From the NCBI GenBank assembly GCA_023392755.1, contig JAEWNM010000288.1:1-6412 (forward strand): a stretch of DNA of 6,412 nucleotides, written 5' to 3'. This stretch comes from Bacillota bacterium (GTDB lineage: Bacteria > Bacillota > Clostridia > Christensenellales > Aristaeellaceae). Below are positions 1-6,384 of the stretch, in pieces. A program made the position numbers and the translations under genes. Numbering within the stretch: the first letter of the stretch is position 1; the number at the start of each line of letters is the position of its first letter. The notes below the pieces were generated by a model. It saw only the letters and a program-made list of their open reading frames with translations. It ran no database searches and was not told the origin of the DNA.

Positions 1-677
1 ACCTGGCCTACAACTCTCCCTCCGGTTATGCCAACCTGATTTCCATTCTGGAAGTCTCCCATCCGGATTGGGAAATCGGCTGGCTCCCGTTCTACCGTGT
101 AAAGAAGCTGGCGACGCCCAACGACGCCACGCAGAATGGTTTTTCCATCCCCATCACGGCCAGCAATCCCGAACGCGCGCTGCTGGTGCTGGAAAAGCTG
201 ATCTTGGACAAGGATTATTACCGTCTGTCCCACTATGGCATTGAAGGCGAGCATTACACCATCACCGAGGATGGTTACTATCAGATCGTCGGTGACGCCG
301 TGTCCAGTGCGTTCCCCAGGGAAGGCTCCCGCCTGTGGGGCACCCGGAACGAGGAGTTCATGCTCTATCCCAAGGCTACGGGCCGCATCCTCAAAGAGCT
401 GTTCAACGAGTTCCGCGGCTACACCTATCCCAACATCTGGACCGGCTTTGGCGAAGATACTACGCCCTATCAGGCCGAACGCGCTGCCGTGATGAACGTG
501 CAGACCCAATACCTGCCCGCCATCCAGGCCGGCCTGGTAGATGATGTGGACAAGGCAATCGATGAATTCATCGCCAAGGCGAAAGCCGCCGGGCTGGACA
601 AGGTCCGGGAAGGATACATCCAGCAGTGGCTCAAATATGTGGAAGACCGCGGTATCACCGCCACGGAAGTGAAGTAA
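1..677 (+). CDS. Extracellular solute-binding protein of a carbohydrate ABC transporter (LplA-like), C-terminal part
   Basis: The reading frame is open from the first full codon at position 3 to TAA at 675-677, giving 224 residues; the start and N-terminal signal/lipobox region lie before the window. Family members are about 450-550 residues, so roughly the last half is here. Fragment residues 45-59 (NGFSIPITASNPERA) and 76-82 (HYGIEGE) match the part of LplA-type family 1 binding proteins where a helix tracks residues to be replaced in the mature lobe and the frame ends in a YGIEG motif. Many aromatic residues (Trp, Tyr) are typical of sugar-binding clefts. The protein would sit outside the membrane as a lipoprotein and deliver an oligosaccharide or sugar derivative to permeases probably encoded upstream. 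A hairpin terminator follows directly, so this is the last gene of its operon. Family is well supported; ligand is unknown. The first methionine-like codon inside the window (GTG 186) is not the real start. Confidence 0.9.
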   Translation, partial: LAYNSPSGYANLISILEVSHPDWEIGWLPFYRVKKLATPNDATQNGFSIPITASNPERALLVLEKLILDKDYYRLSHYGIEGEHYTITEDGYYQIVGDAVSSAFPREGSRLWGTRNEEFMLYPKATGRILKELFNEFRGYTYPNIWTGFGEDTTPYQAERAAVMNVQTQYLPAIQAGLVDDVDKAIDEFIAKAKAAGLDKVREGYIQQWLKYVEDRGITATEVK

Positions 678-691
678 CCGGCCCATGAAAG

Positions 692-736
692 CCCGGCATC
701 GGCAAACAGCAGCGGTCTGCCGCTGCCGGGTTCTTC
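692..736 (+). terminator. Rho-independent-type terminator after the solute-binding protein gene
   Basis: An imperfect inverted repeat begins 15 bases after the stop codon. The left arm (692-707) starts CCCGGCA and continues CGGCA; the right arm (715-730) reads GTCTGCCGCTGCCGGG. There are two mismatches (699 and 705 against the right arm) and a 7-base loop (708-714). It is followed by TTCTTC (731-736), a short, interrupted T stretch, so termination may be incomplete. The strong GC stem placed just after a stop codon makes this the likely end of the ABC transporter operon. Confidence 0.75.
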
Positions 737-778
737 TATCCCTGTGCAGCGTTGTGCGTATTAGGCCTGTGAGCATTG

Positions 779-808
779 ATCCCACGCGAGTGGAGCGTAA
801 GGTGGGGT
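779..808 (+). promoter_or_regulatory. Ribosome binding site of the AraC-type gene, with possible SD-masking pairing
   Basis: AAGGTGGGG (799-807) is the only strong Shine-Dalgarno-like stretch before the gene. It lies 8-10 bases before ATG 816 but runs into GTG 807, so it favours ATG 816 as the start. Directly upstream, ATCCCAC (779-785) can pair with GTGGGGT (802-808) over seven bases with one G-T wobble, which would cover this site. The same CCAC (782-785) can instead pair with GTGG (790-793) around a GCGA loop, leaving the site free. The SD is seen in the sequence; the switch is only inference. Confidence 0.5.
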
Positions 809-815
809 GAAATGG

Positions 816-3068
816 ATGAAATGGTTGATGGCAAGGAACAAGAACCGCATATATCGCCGGCTGCGAAGCTCGATCTTTTTTCTTGTGTTCGTAATCATCG
901 CCGCTTCCTCCATTTTGTTTTACGATGCCAGCCTGCGCACCGTGCTGAACAATGCCTATCATGTCGATGTTCAGATGCTCAATACGCATAAATCTGCCTC
1001 TCTGGTCATGCAAAAGCTGGCACTCAATATTACCAGGCAAATTTATAATGACAATCACATCGCCTACCTGCTGTACGGAACGGAATACAATCCCCAGGAA
1101 CTGATGACATCCATTGTCCATCTGAACAATTACCGTATGTCCATTCCCTACATCGATTCCATCTATATCTACAACGGCGGTCTGGAAAGCATCACCGTCA
1201 GTTCCGTCAGCGCGGGGGGCTACAATATCCCGTTGTTTGGCGATGCGGATACAAAGGAGCTGTTCTTCGACCGGGAGATTGCAAACATTATCAGCGATGC
1301 GGAAGGAAAGTACAACAGATACACGCCTGTCGCCCGCAGGATCGTTTACCCGGATGAAAACAAGGAGCCGCTGTTTTGCTATACCTTCATGATGACCAAC
1401 GTGTATGGGGTGGGCAGCATTACCCATGCGGTGTTTGTCAACTTTTCCAGCGGTTGGATGCTTCAGATGGCCAAAGAGGGTGAAAACAGCCAGTCCCGCA
1501 CGCTGATTATCGATGGGGAGGGAACCACCGTTTTCAGCCCCGACGAGGAGGAGCTGTTTGAAGATGTATCCCGGGAACCGTTTTTCCAGCGAATTGTAAG
1601 CAACGTAAACGCCGACAACTTCATCCAGCGCATCAATGGGCAAGAAATGATGGTCACCTGCCTGCCCAGCGACGCCAGCGGCTGGCACTATGTAAGGCTC
1701 ACTCCCTACCGCTCCATCGTGGAGGAGATTTACCGCGTGACCTGCTTTATACTGACGGTGGCCGCGGCCCTTATTGCGCTGGGCCTCATTGCCTCCCTGG
1801 TGCTTTCCAAATTTCTGTACATCCCTATCGGAGCGGTCAATGAGCGGATGAACGCACTTTCCCGTCAAAATCTATTGCGCAAGGTACTATTGGGCACGGC
1901 GGACAAGGATGGCTTGGCCATTGTGCGCCATACGGACAAAGCCCTGCCGGGGGATATCTGCGCGGCGGCCTACTATGTGCTGCTCATCAAAATGGATGGC
2001 TGGCAAGCGTTTGCCAATCATTTTGACCCGCAGAAGAAAACGGAGTTCCTGCAAGCCCTGATGGATATGGCAAAGGAGACGTTCTCTGCCCGGTTTTCGG
2101 TGGACACGGTGGATATGGGCGAAAATGGTAGCATCACCCTGATCCTGTGCAAAAATGGTGCGGGTGCTTTGGACCGCGCTTTTTGGATGGAATCAGTCGC
2201 CCAGCTTAAACAGGCAGCCGCCAAGAGGCTGGGGCTTTCCTTCAGCTGCGCTGTCAGTGCCCCGGCATCCGCTATGGAAGGCCTGGAGCAAATGTACAGG
2301 CAGGTACGGGAAGCGATTCGTTACCGCATTTTCCATGGGAAGGGCGCCTTGATTCTTGGAGAGGAAATACAGGAATATGCCGACAAGGAGTATGCCTATC
2401 CCACCTCCAAGGAAAGCCATATGGTAGACTGCATCATGTCTGGCAACGTCAAAGAAGCCAAGGCGACAGTATGCGAGATTCTGCAAGGCATATACGAATA
2501 CTCCTTCCTTGTCATCGGCCTTACCGTTTCCCGGCTGGCCATGTCCTTATCGCTGCTGGTCAAGGAAATGCAAAAGGGCGGATTTTTGGAAATGCCGCCA
2601 TCGGTAAACTCGCAGATATTGGCTGCTACCAGCCTGGATGAGGTGGAAAACTTTCAGGACACCATCGACCACTTCCTTCAAGCCATCGATATCATATGCG
2701 ACAGCATGGAAAACAGGCGCGACAATAAGCATACCGACCTTCTGCAGCGTATTAACATGCTGATTGAGGAGCATTATTCCGACCCGTCCTGCTGCCTTAA
2801 TTCCATTGCCGAGATCATCCATATGTCACCGGCATACGTTGGAAGGCTATACAAGCACTACACGCTCAAGGGCGTTTCCGAGCAGATTAATACGGTTCGC
2901 CTGGAGCATGCGAGGCGGTTGCTAAGAGTGGATAAAAAGCTGACCGTGCTGGAGATATCCCGCATGGTGGGATTCACCAGCGATTCGTACTTCTCCAAGG
3001 CGTTCCGAAAGGCACATGGCATGACGCCCAACGAGTATCGCAATTATACATCTTCGGAGGAGACATAA
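816..3068 (+). CDS. Membrane-anchored AraC-family transcriptional regulator with extracellular sensor region
   Basis: A 750-residue protein from ATG 816. An Arg/Lys-rich N-terminus leads into a first membrane segment at about residues 18-37, followed by an outer region of about 270 residues (38-305) that resembles Cache-type sensors, then a second membrane segment at about 308-334. No clear HAMP linker follows. The cytoplasmic part (335-635) is of the kind seen in YesN-like regulators and I cannot assign it a domain. The C-terminus holds two AraC helix-turn-helix units: about 661-680 (LNSIAEIIHMSPAYVGRLYK) and 710-732, ending in the family signature GFTSDSYFSKAFRK followed by G-M-TP-EYR. It likely senses an extracellular ligand and activates transport genes in one polypeptide. 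Its stop overlaps the MFS start by one base, so the permease is a probable target or partner. GTG 807 (753 residues) and ATG 828 are alternative starts; ATG 816 has the best ribosome site spacing. A Cys-Cys pair (659-660) just before the first HTH helix is a small oddity. Confidence 0.9.
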   Translation: MKWLMARNKNRIYRRLRSSIFFLVFVIIAASSILFYDASLRTVLNNAYHVDVQMLNTHKSASLVMQKLALNITRQIYNDNHIAYLLYGTEYNPQELMTSIVHLNNYRMSIPYIDSIYIYNGGLESITVSSVSAGGYNIPLFGDADTKELFFDREIANIISDAEGKYNRYTPVARRIVYPDENKEPLFCYTFMMTNVYGVGSITHAVFVNFSSGWMLQMAKEGENSQSRTLIIDGEGTTVFSPDEEELFEDVSREPFFQRIVSNVNADNFIQRINGQEMMVTCLPSDASGWHYVRLTPYRSIVEEIYRVTCFILTVAAALIALGLIASLVLSKFLYIPIGAVNERMNALSRQNLLRKVLLGTADKDGLAIVRHTDKALPGDICAAAYYVLLIKMDGWQAFANHFDPQKKTEFLQALMDMAKETFSARFSVDTVDMGENGSITLILCKNGAGALDRAFWMESVAQLKQAAAKRLGLSFSCAVSAPASAMEGLEQMYRQVREAIRYRIFHGKGALILGEEIQEYADKEYAYPTSKESHMVDCIMSGNVKEAKATVCEILQGIYEYSFLVIGLTVSRLAMSLSLLVKEMQKGGFLEMPPSVNSQILAATSLDEVENFQDTIDHFLQAIDIICDSMENRRDNKHTDLLQRINMLIEEHYSDPSCCLNSIAEIIHMSPAYVGRLYKHYTLKGVSEQINTVRLEHARRLLRVDKKLTVLEISRMVGFTSDSYFSKAFRKAHGMTPNEYRNYTSSEET

Positions 3069-3070
3069 TG
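3056..3070 (+). promoter_or_regulatory. Ribosome binding site and TAATG stop/start overlap coupling the regulator to the MFS gene
   Basis: GGAGG (3056-3060) lies inside the last codons of the regulator, 7 bases before the ATG at 3068-3070. TAA (3066-3068) of the regulator shares its last A with this ATG. Ribosomes ending on the first gene can restart on the second, so the two proteins are expected to be made in linked amounts from one transcript. Confidence 0.85.
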
Positions 3071-4276
3071 ATTGCAAGCAGCGCGGACTCTGCCGCGAGA
3101 TTGCGCAAAGTCAAAATCACCTTTGGTTTGATATACTTCCTGTTCATGTCCTCCCGGGCAATCTTCGGCCCGTTCATCACGGTTTTTTTGAAAGAACGGG
3201 GACTGTCTGCCGAAATGATCGGCATCGTCATCGGCATCAATTCCATTATGATCATCCTCACCCAGCCTGTTTGGGGCATCGTCACCGATAAGATCGGCTC
3301 TACCAGAAAAACGCTGGTGATATGCATCATCTGTCAGGCGATGTTTGCCTTGGCGTTGCTCTTCGCGCCTAGCGTTTTGCTTTTGTCCACTTTCTTTTGC
3401 ATCTACACGGCATTTGCTTCCTCTGAGGGGCCGCTGATGGATATGTGGAGCCTCAAAAGCGTGAAGGAGGCAGGGGATGGCAACGCCCTGGGCCAGTTGA
3501 AGCTGTGGGGTTGCATCGGCTATGCGCTGTGCAGCACAGCAGCGGGCCTTTTTATCAACCGATCCAGTACCAATGCCATCCTCCCGGTATTCACTTTCGT
3601 GCTCGTCGGCATCGCCGCCTTCATGTTCTTTGTGCGTGGCAGCGATGTGGCCGGGCGGGGAACGGCGCGGCTGCGGGATATGCAGCTGGGACGCATCTTC
3701 AAAGATCACACCTTTTTGATTTTCCTCGCCTACGTGTTTTTCATGCAAATCGCCCACCGGGGCTCCTTTACCTTTTATTCGCTGCTCATCAAGCAGCTTG
3801 GCGGCGATACGGCCATTGTGGGGTATTCCGGCGCGCTGATGTTTGTTTCAGAGGCAGTCGTCATGGCGTCTGCCAAGAAGATGCTGGGAAGGTTCAAGCC
3901 CGTTTACCTGGTGATGGCTTCCTCCTTCTTCTTCATGCTTTGGCACGTTTTTCTGAGCCTGTCCACCAGCCCCTACCACGTGATGCTCTCCTGCCTGATG
4001 GACGGCCCATCCTTTGCCCTGTTTACCATTGGTACGCTGTATTACCTGGACGCGCTGGCCCCCAAGGAGATTCGCACCACTTACCAAACCGTGGCCTATG
4101 CAGTGTATTTTGGTTTGAGCGGCATTGTGGGCAATGTGGCCAGCGGCTTTATGATCGACCGTTGGGGTTATAGGACCATGTATGCGGTGGGGATTGGGCT
4201 TACTTTTCTGTCAACGGCGGTCTTCTATGCTGTTACCAAGGTGCGGGATCGCCGCAGGATGGGCCTGTCGCGTTAA
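3068..4276 (+). CDS. MFS transporter (12 membrane segments, LacY/NupG/HcaT-like group)
   Basis: A 402-residue, strongly hydrophobic protein with about twelve membrane segments by eye, the usual length for the major facilitator superfamily. The opening stretch SSRAIFGPFITVFLKERGLS (28-47) and the loop GIVTDKIGSTRK (70-81) after the second segment fit the MFS motif A pattern G-xxx-D-xx-G-xx-(R/K). A related element GFMIDRWGYRTMY (360-372) occurs late in the second half. Overall it most resembles the MFS_1-like/HcaT and nucleoside or oligosaccharide symporter group, whose members mostly import small organic solutes with protons. A charged pair inside the seventh segment (HRG, 230-232) could serve in coupling, which is inference. 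The substrate is unknown; the sensor-regulator directly upstream suggests an inducible nutrient rather than a drug. An efflux role cannot be excluded. Start ATG 3068 is fixed by the GGAGG site. No clear terminator follows. Confidence 0.88.
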   Translation: MIASSADSAARLRKVKITFGLIYFLFMSSRAIFGPFITVFLKERGLSAEMIGIVIGINSIMIILTQPVWGIVTDKIGSTRKTLVICIICQAMFALALLFAPSVLLLSTFFCIYTAFASSEGPLMDMWSLKSVKEAGDGNALGQLKLWGCIGYALCSTAAGLFINRSSTNAILPVFTFVLVGIAAFMFFVRGSDVAGRGTARLRDMQLGRIFKDHTFLIFLAYVFFMQIAHRGSFTFYSLLIKQLGGDTAIVGYSGALMFVSEAVVMASAKKMLGRFKPVYLVMASSFFFMLWHVFLSLSTSPYHVMLSCLMDGPSFALFTIGTLYYLDALAPKEIRTTYQTVAYAVYFGLSGIVGNVASGFMIDRWGYRTMYAVGIGLTFLSTAVFYAVTKVRDRRRMGLSR

Positions 4277-4279
4277 CAG

Positions 4280-4285
4280 TATAAT
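4280..4285 (+). promoter_or_regulatory. Possible -10 element (TATAAT) ahead of the MATE gene
   Basis: A perfect TATAAT lies four bases after the MFS stop codon. No acceptable -35 hexamer is seen 16-18 bases upstream, which is MFS coding sequence, and there is no TG extension. If real, it would start a transcript near 4292 with a leader of about 145 bases and give the MATE-ThuA pair its own promoter. A chance match is quite possible. Confidence 0.25.
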
Positions 4286-4348
4286 GGCACGATTATGTAA
4301 GAGGATGGTGCCCTAAGGTTTCAAAAGGGCGGCATAAAGGACCTTTTG
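4286..4348 (+). promoter_or_regulatory. Overlapping inverted repeats in the MFS-MATE intergenic leader
   Basis: Three short inverted repeats share bases and cannot all form together: GGCAC 4286-4290 with GTGCC 4308-4312; GCCCT 4310-4314 with AGGGC 4326-4330; CAAAAGG 4322-4328 with CCTTTTG 4342-4348. None is followed by a T run, so they do not look like a normal terminator. The arrangement resembles an attenuator but the stems are only 5-7 bases long, so chance is a serious alternative. No known riboswitch consensus was recognised here. Confidence 0.3.
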
Positions 4349-4368
4349 CAGCGTCTTGAGGCATGAAC

Positions 4369-4428
4369 CCTTCTTGAACAGCCTTATGCTTAAGCTGCGC
4401 TTACCGCGACAGCTCCGAAAAGAAGGAG
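4369..4428 (+). promoter_or_regulatory. Hairpin and ribosome binding site of the MATE gene, with possible SD masking
   Basis: The SD-like stretch GAAGGAG (4422-4428) lies 8 bases before ATG 4437 and fixes that start. CCTTCTT (4369-4375) is perfectly complementary to AAGAAGG (4420-4426), which overlaps it. Between them sits a good hairpin: AGCTGCGC (4393-4400), loop TTACC, then GCG (4406-4408), a bulged A, and CAGCT (4410-4414). The hairpin stacked inside the seven-base stem could hide the ribosome site. The pairing is seen in the sequence; regulation is inference. Confidence 0.4.
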
Positions 4429-4436
4429 AAGGTCCC

Positions 4437-5825
4437 ATGAACTTCATCAAAAAAATCGGCAGGGGGAAGCTGGATATGGTGTCCGGCAGCCCTTGGAAGC
4501 AGATTTTGCTCTTTTCCATACCCCTTTTGCTTGGCAACATCCTTCAGCAACTGTACAATACCGTGGATTCCATGGTGGTGGGCAATTTTGTGGGCAGCGG
4601 GGCGCTGGCGGCAGTGGGAACAAGCACACCGGTTATCCGGTTGTTAATCGGCTTTTTCATGGGCGTTTCCGCAGGTACGGGGATCGTGGTTTCCCAGGCC
4701 TTTGGCGCAAAGGACTTTGACCGCCTTCATACCATCACCCATACGATTACGACCGTTACGCTGCTTGTGGGTACGGTGATTTCATTGGCGGGTGCCGTGT
4801 TTGCGCCCTTCATACTGCGCATGCTGAACACACCTCAATCCGTGTTTGACATGGCCCGGGATTACATGGTTATCACCAGTGCCGGCATTCTTTCGGTGAT
4901 GATGTTCAATGTTGTCAACGGCATTCTGCATGGAATGGGTGATGCCGGAACGCCGTTTTTGATCCTCCTGGTGTCGTCCCTGATCAACATTGTACTGGAC
5001 CTTTTGTTTGTGATTGCTTTTCACTGGGACGTGGCCGGTGTCGCCTGGGCAACAGTGATCGCCCAGGTGGCGGCGGTTGCGTTTGGCCTGTACAGGCTTG
5101 GCCGCTCACAGGCACGCCTGTCTATTCACAAGCTGCGCATCAATTGGTCCGAAATGAAAAAAATACTCCACTTGGGTGTTCCCTCAGGTATGCAAAATGT
5201 GCTCCAATCTGTGGGCAATATCCTGGTTCAAGGTGTTATCAACGGTTTTGGTCCGGTGATCATGGCGGCAAACATCGCCGTGATCAAGGTGGATTCCTTT
5301 TGTACCATGCCTATGATGACTTTCGCCACAGCGATTACGGTATTTGTAGGGCAGAATGTGGGGGCCGGCCGGTATGACCGCATCCGTACGGGTACGCGCG
5401 CGGCGCTATGCATGTCGGTGGGTGTATCGGCGGTGATATCTGCGGCGTTGTACTTCTTTGGCAGCTATCCGCTGCGTTTGTTTACCAATGAAGCCGCCGT
5501 GGTGCAGGCAGGCATGGACAAGTTTCACATCGTAGCACCTTTTTACTTCTGTATCTCCATCTTCGGGGTGCTGTCCGGCGTCATCCGCGGCAACGGGCAA
5601 ACGGTGGTGCCGATGATAGTGGGCGTTTTGACCATGTTCATCGGCAGAGTGCCGGTGTCCTTCCTGCTTTCCCGGCAGATCGGCGCCAATGGCGTCCACT
5701 GGTCGCTCTCTGTACAATGGGCGCTGGAAGCCGTGGTGATTATGGCGTACTACTTCCTGGGCAGATGGCAAAAATGGCTCAAGCTTGAGAAAAACTCTGG
5801 TGTGCTAATGCGTGAGACAACGTAA
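4437..5825 (+). CDS. MATE family efflux transporter
   Basis: A 462-residue polytopic membrane protein of normal MATE length with about twelve membrane segments. It begins in family style, with a short basic leader then SGSPWKQILLFSIPLLLGN (16-34) and QQLYNTVDSMVVGNFVG (37-53), the conserved first-segment signature. Further family marks are the ASGTG-type stretch AGTGIVVSQAFGAKD (79-93), NGILHGMGDAGTPF (161-174) ending the first half, VGQNVGAGR (304-312) repeating the signature in the second half, and GVIRGNGQTVVPM (381-393). MATE proteins export organic cations, drugs or metabolites using sodium or proton gradients; the substrate cannot be told here. In this sugar-related setting it may export a toxic analogue or by-product, which is inference. 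The frame is open further upstream to TTG 4356, but homology and the GAAGGAG site support ATG 4437. The ThuA gene follows after 16 bases and is almost surely co-transcribed. Confidence 0.93.
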   Translation: MNFIKKIGRGKLDMVSGSPWKQILLFSIPLLLGNILQQLYNTVDSMVVGNFVGSGALAAVGTSTPVIRLLIGFFMGVSAGTGIVVSQAFGAKDFDRLHTITHTITTVTLLVGTVISLAGAVFAPFILRMLNTPQSVFDMARDYMVITSAGILSVMMFNVVNGILHGMGDAGTPFLILLVSSLINIVLDLLFVIAFHWDVAGVAWATVIAQVAAVAFGLYRLGRSQARLSIHKLRINWSEMKKILHLGVPSGMQNVLQSVGNILVQGVINGFGPVIMAANIAVIKVDSFCTMPMMTFATAITVFVGQNVGAGRYDRIRTGTRAALCMSVGVSAVISAALYFFGSYPLRLFTNEAAVVQAGMDKFHIVAPFYFCISIFGVLSGVIRGNGQTVVPMIVGVLTMFIGRVPVSFLLSRQIGANGVHWSLSVQWALEAVVIMAYYFLGRWQKWLKLEKNSGVLMRETT

Positions 5826-5828
5826 AAA

Positions 5829-5834
5829 AGGAGG
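5829..5834 (+). promoter_or_regulatory. Ribosome binding site of the ThuA-like gene
   Basis: A consensus AGGAGG lies 7 bases before ATG 5842 and only 3 bases after the MATE stop codon. It decides the start in favour of ATG 5842 over the in-frame GTG 5812, which lies inside the MATE gene, and indicates strong translation. Confidence 0.85.
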
Positions 5835-5841
5835 AAAGAAC

Positions 5842-6384
5842 ATGAAAAAGGCATTGATGCTGGGCAATTATGTGGCGCGTTACCACAGCGCCAAGGGCGT
5901 GGACACAAGGCTGCGGGAGCTTCTTGAAGGCCGCTTTGAAATCGACTATACGGAAGACGAGGGCCGGCTGGACGTAAAGACACTCATGGGCTACGACATG
6001 GTGATTTCCTACCTGGAGTTTTCAAAAGAGCCCTTGTCGGATGAGCAGGTCCACGCCCTCGTTTCCTTTGTCAGCGGCGGCGGCGCGCTTGTTGCATTTC
6101 ACAACGGTATCTCCCTCCAGCGGCGCCCGGAATTCATGCAATTGGTTGGCGCAAAGTTTACGGGCCACCCACACTATGACGGACTGCCGCAGATTTCCTA
6201 CAAGGTGGTCAAGCTGGATCATCCGATAATGGAGGGCATAGCGGATTTCACCATGGGGGATGAGCCCTACCGCTTTCAGATGGAGGAACTGGCGGACAAG
6301 GAGCTGCTTTTGGAATATGAGTATGAGGATACCCGCTGGCCGGCGGGCTGGGTGCGGACGTTTGGGAAGGGACGCGTGGCGTAA
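5842..6384 (+). CDS. ThuA-like domain protein, apparently cut short by an in-frame TAA
   Basis: From ATG 5842 the frame gives 180 residues before TAA at 6382-6384; ThuA proteins are usually about 210-250. The fold is the glutamine-amidotransferase-like ThuA domain: ALMLGNYVARYHS (4-16) forms the first strand and loop, GGGALVAFHNGI (79-90) is the conserved glycine-rich strand with the FHNG motif, FTGHP (106-110), DHPI (126-129) and GDEPYRF (139-145) follow in family order, and GKGRVA (175-180) starts the final strand. ThuA family members occur in trehalose, maltitol and other disaccharide utilisation loci; the original is tied to trehalose use and some are proposed to bind or convert 3-keto sugars, but the activity is poorly defined. 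It is soluble, with no signal peptide. The stop falls exactly where the family continues with an aromatic residue, and family-like residues go on in the same frame, so the gene is probably broken or the base is an error. Confidence 0.85.
   Translation: MKKALMLGNYVARYHSAKGVDTRLRELLEGRFEIDYTEDEGRLDVKTLMGYDMVISYLEFSKEPLSDEQVHALVSFVSGGGALVAFHNGISLQRRPEFMQLVGAKFTGHPHYDGLPQISYKVVKLDHPIMEGIADFTMGDEPYRFQMEELADKELLLEYEYEDTRWPAGWVRTFGKGRVA

Noticed and set aside
752..780. Possible promoter TTGTGC (752-757), 17 bases, ATTGAT (775-780) before the AraC-type gene
   Set aside because: The -10 matches consensus at only three of six bases and the -35 at about four. A promoter must lie near here, but this one is not convincing.
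3044..3757. A 237-codon open frame on the minus strand across the MFS gene
   Set aside because: It is antisense to a clear membrane-protein gene, its product is rich in His, Asp, Glu and Gln with no family likeness, and it has no ribosome site. It is the usual by-product of codon bias on the coding strand.
3445..4173. A 242-codon plus-strand open frame inside the MFS gene in another frame
   Set aside because: The overlapping MFS frame is continuous with family motifs throughout; this product is Cys/His/Arg-rich low-similarity sequence.
4388..4395. Perfect 8-base palindrome GCTTAAGC as an operator
   Set aside because: Eight bases is too short to stand out by chance, and it overlaps the hairpin at 4393-4414; no second copy was seen upstream of the other genes.
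4356..4436. N-terminal extension of the MATE protein from TTG 4356
   Set aside because: The 27 extra residues have no MATE likeness, TTG lacks a ribosome site, and ATG 4437 has GAAGGAG at ideal spacing.
5812..5841. Earlier GTG start for the ThuA-like protein
   Set aside because: It would overlap the MATE gene and translate the AGGAGG site itself; ATG 5842 starts right at the first conserved strand.
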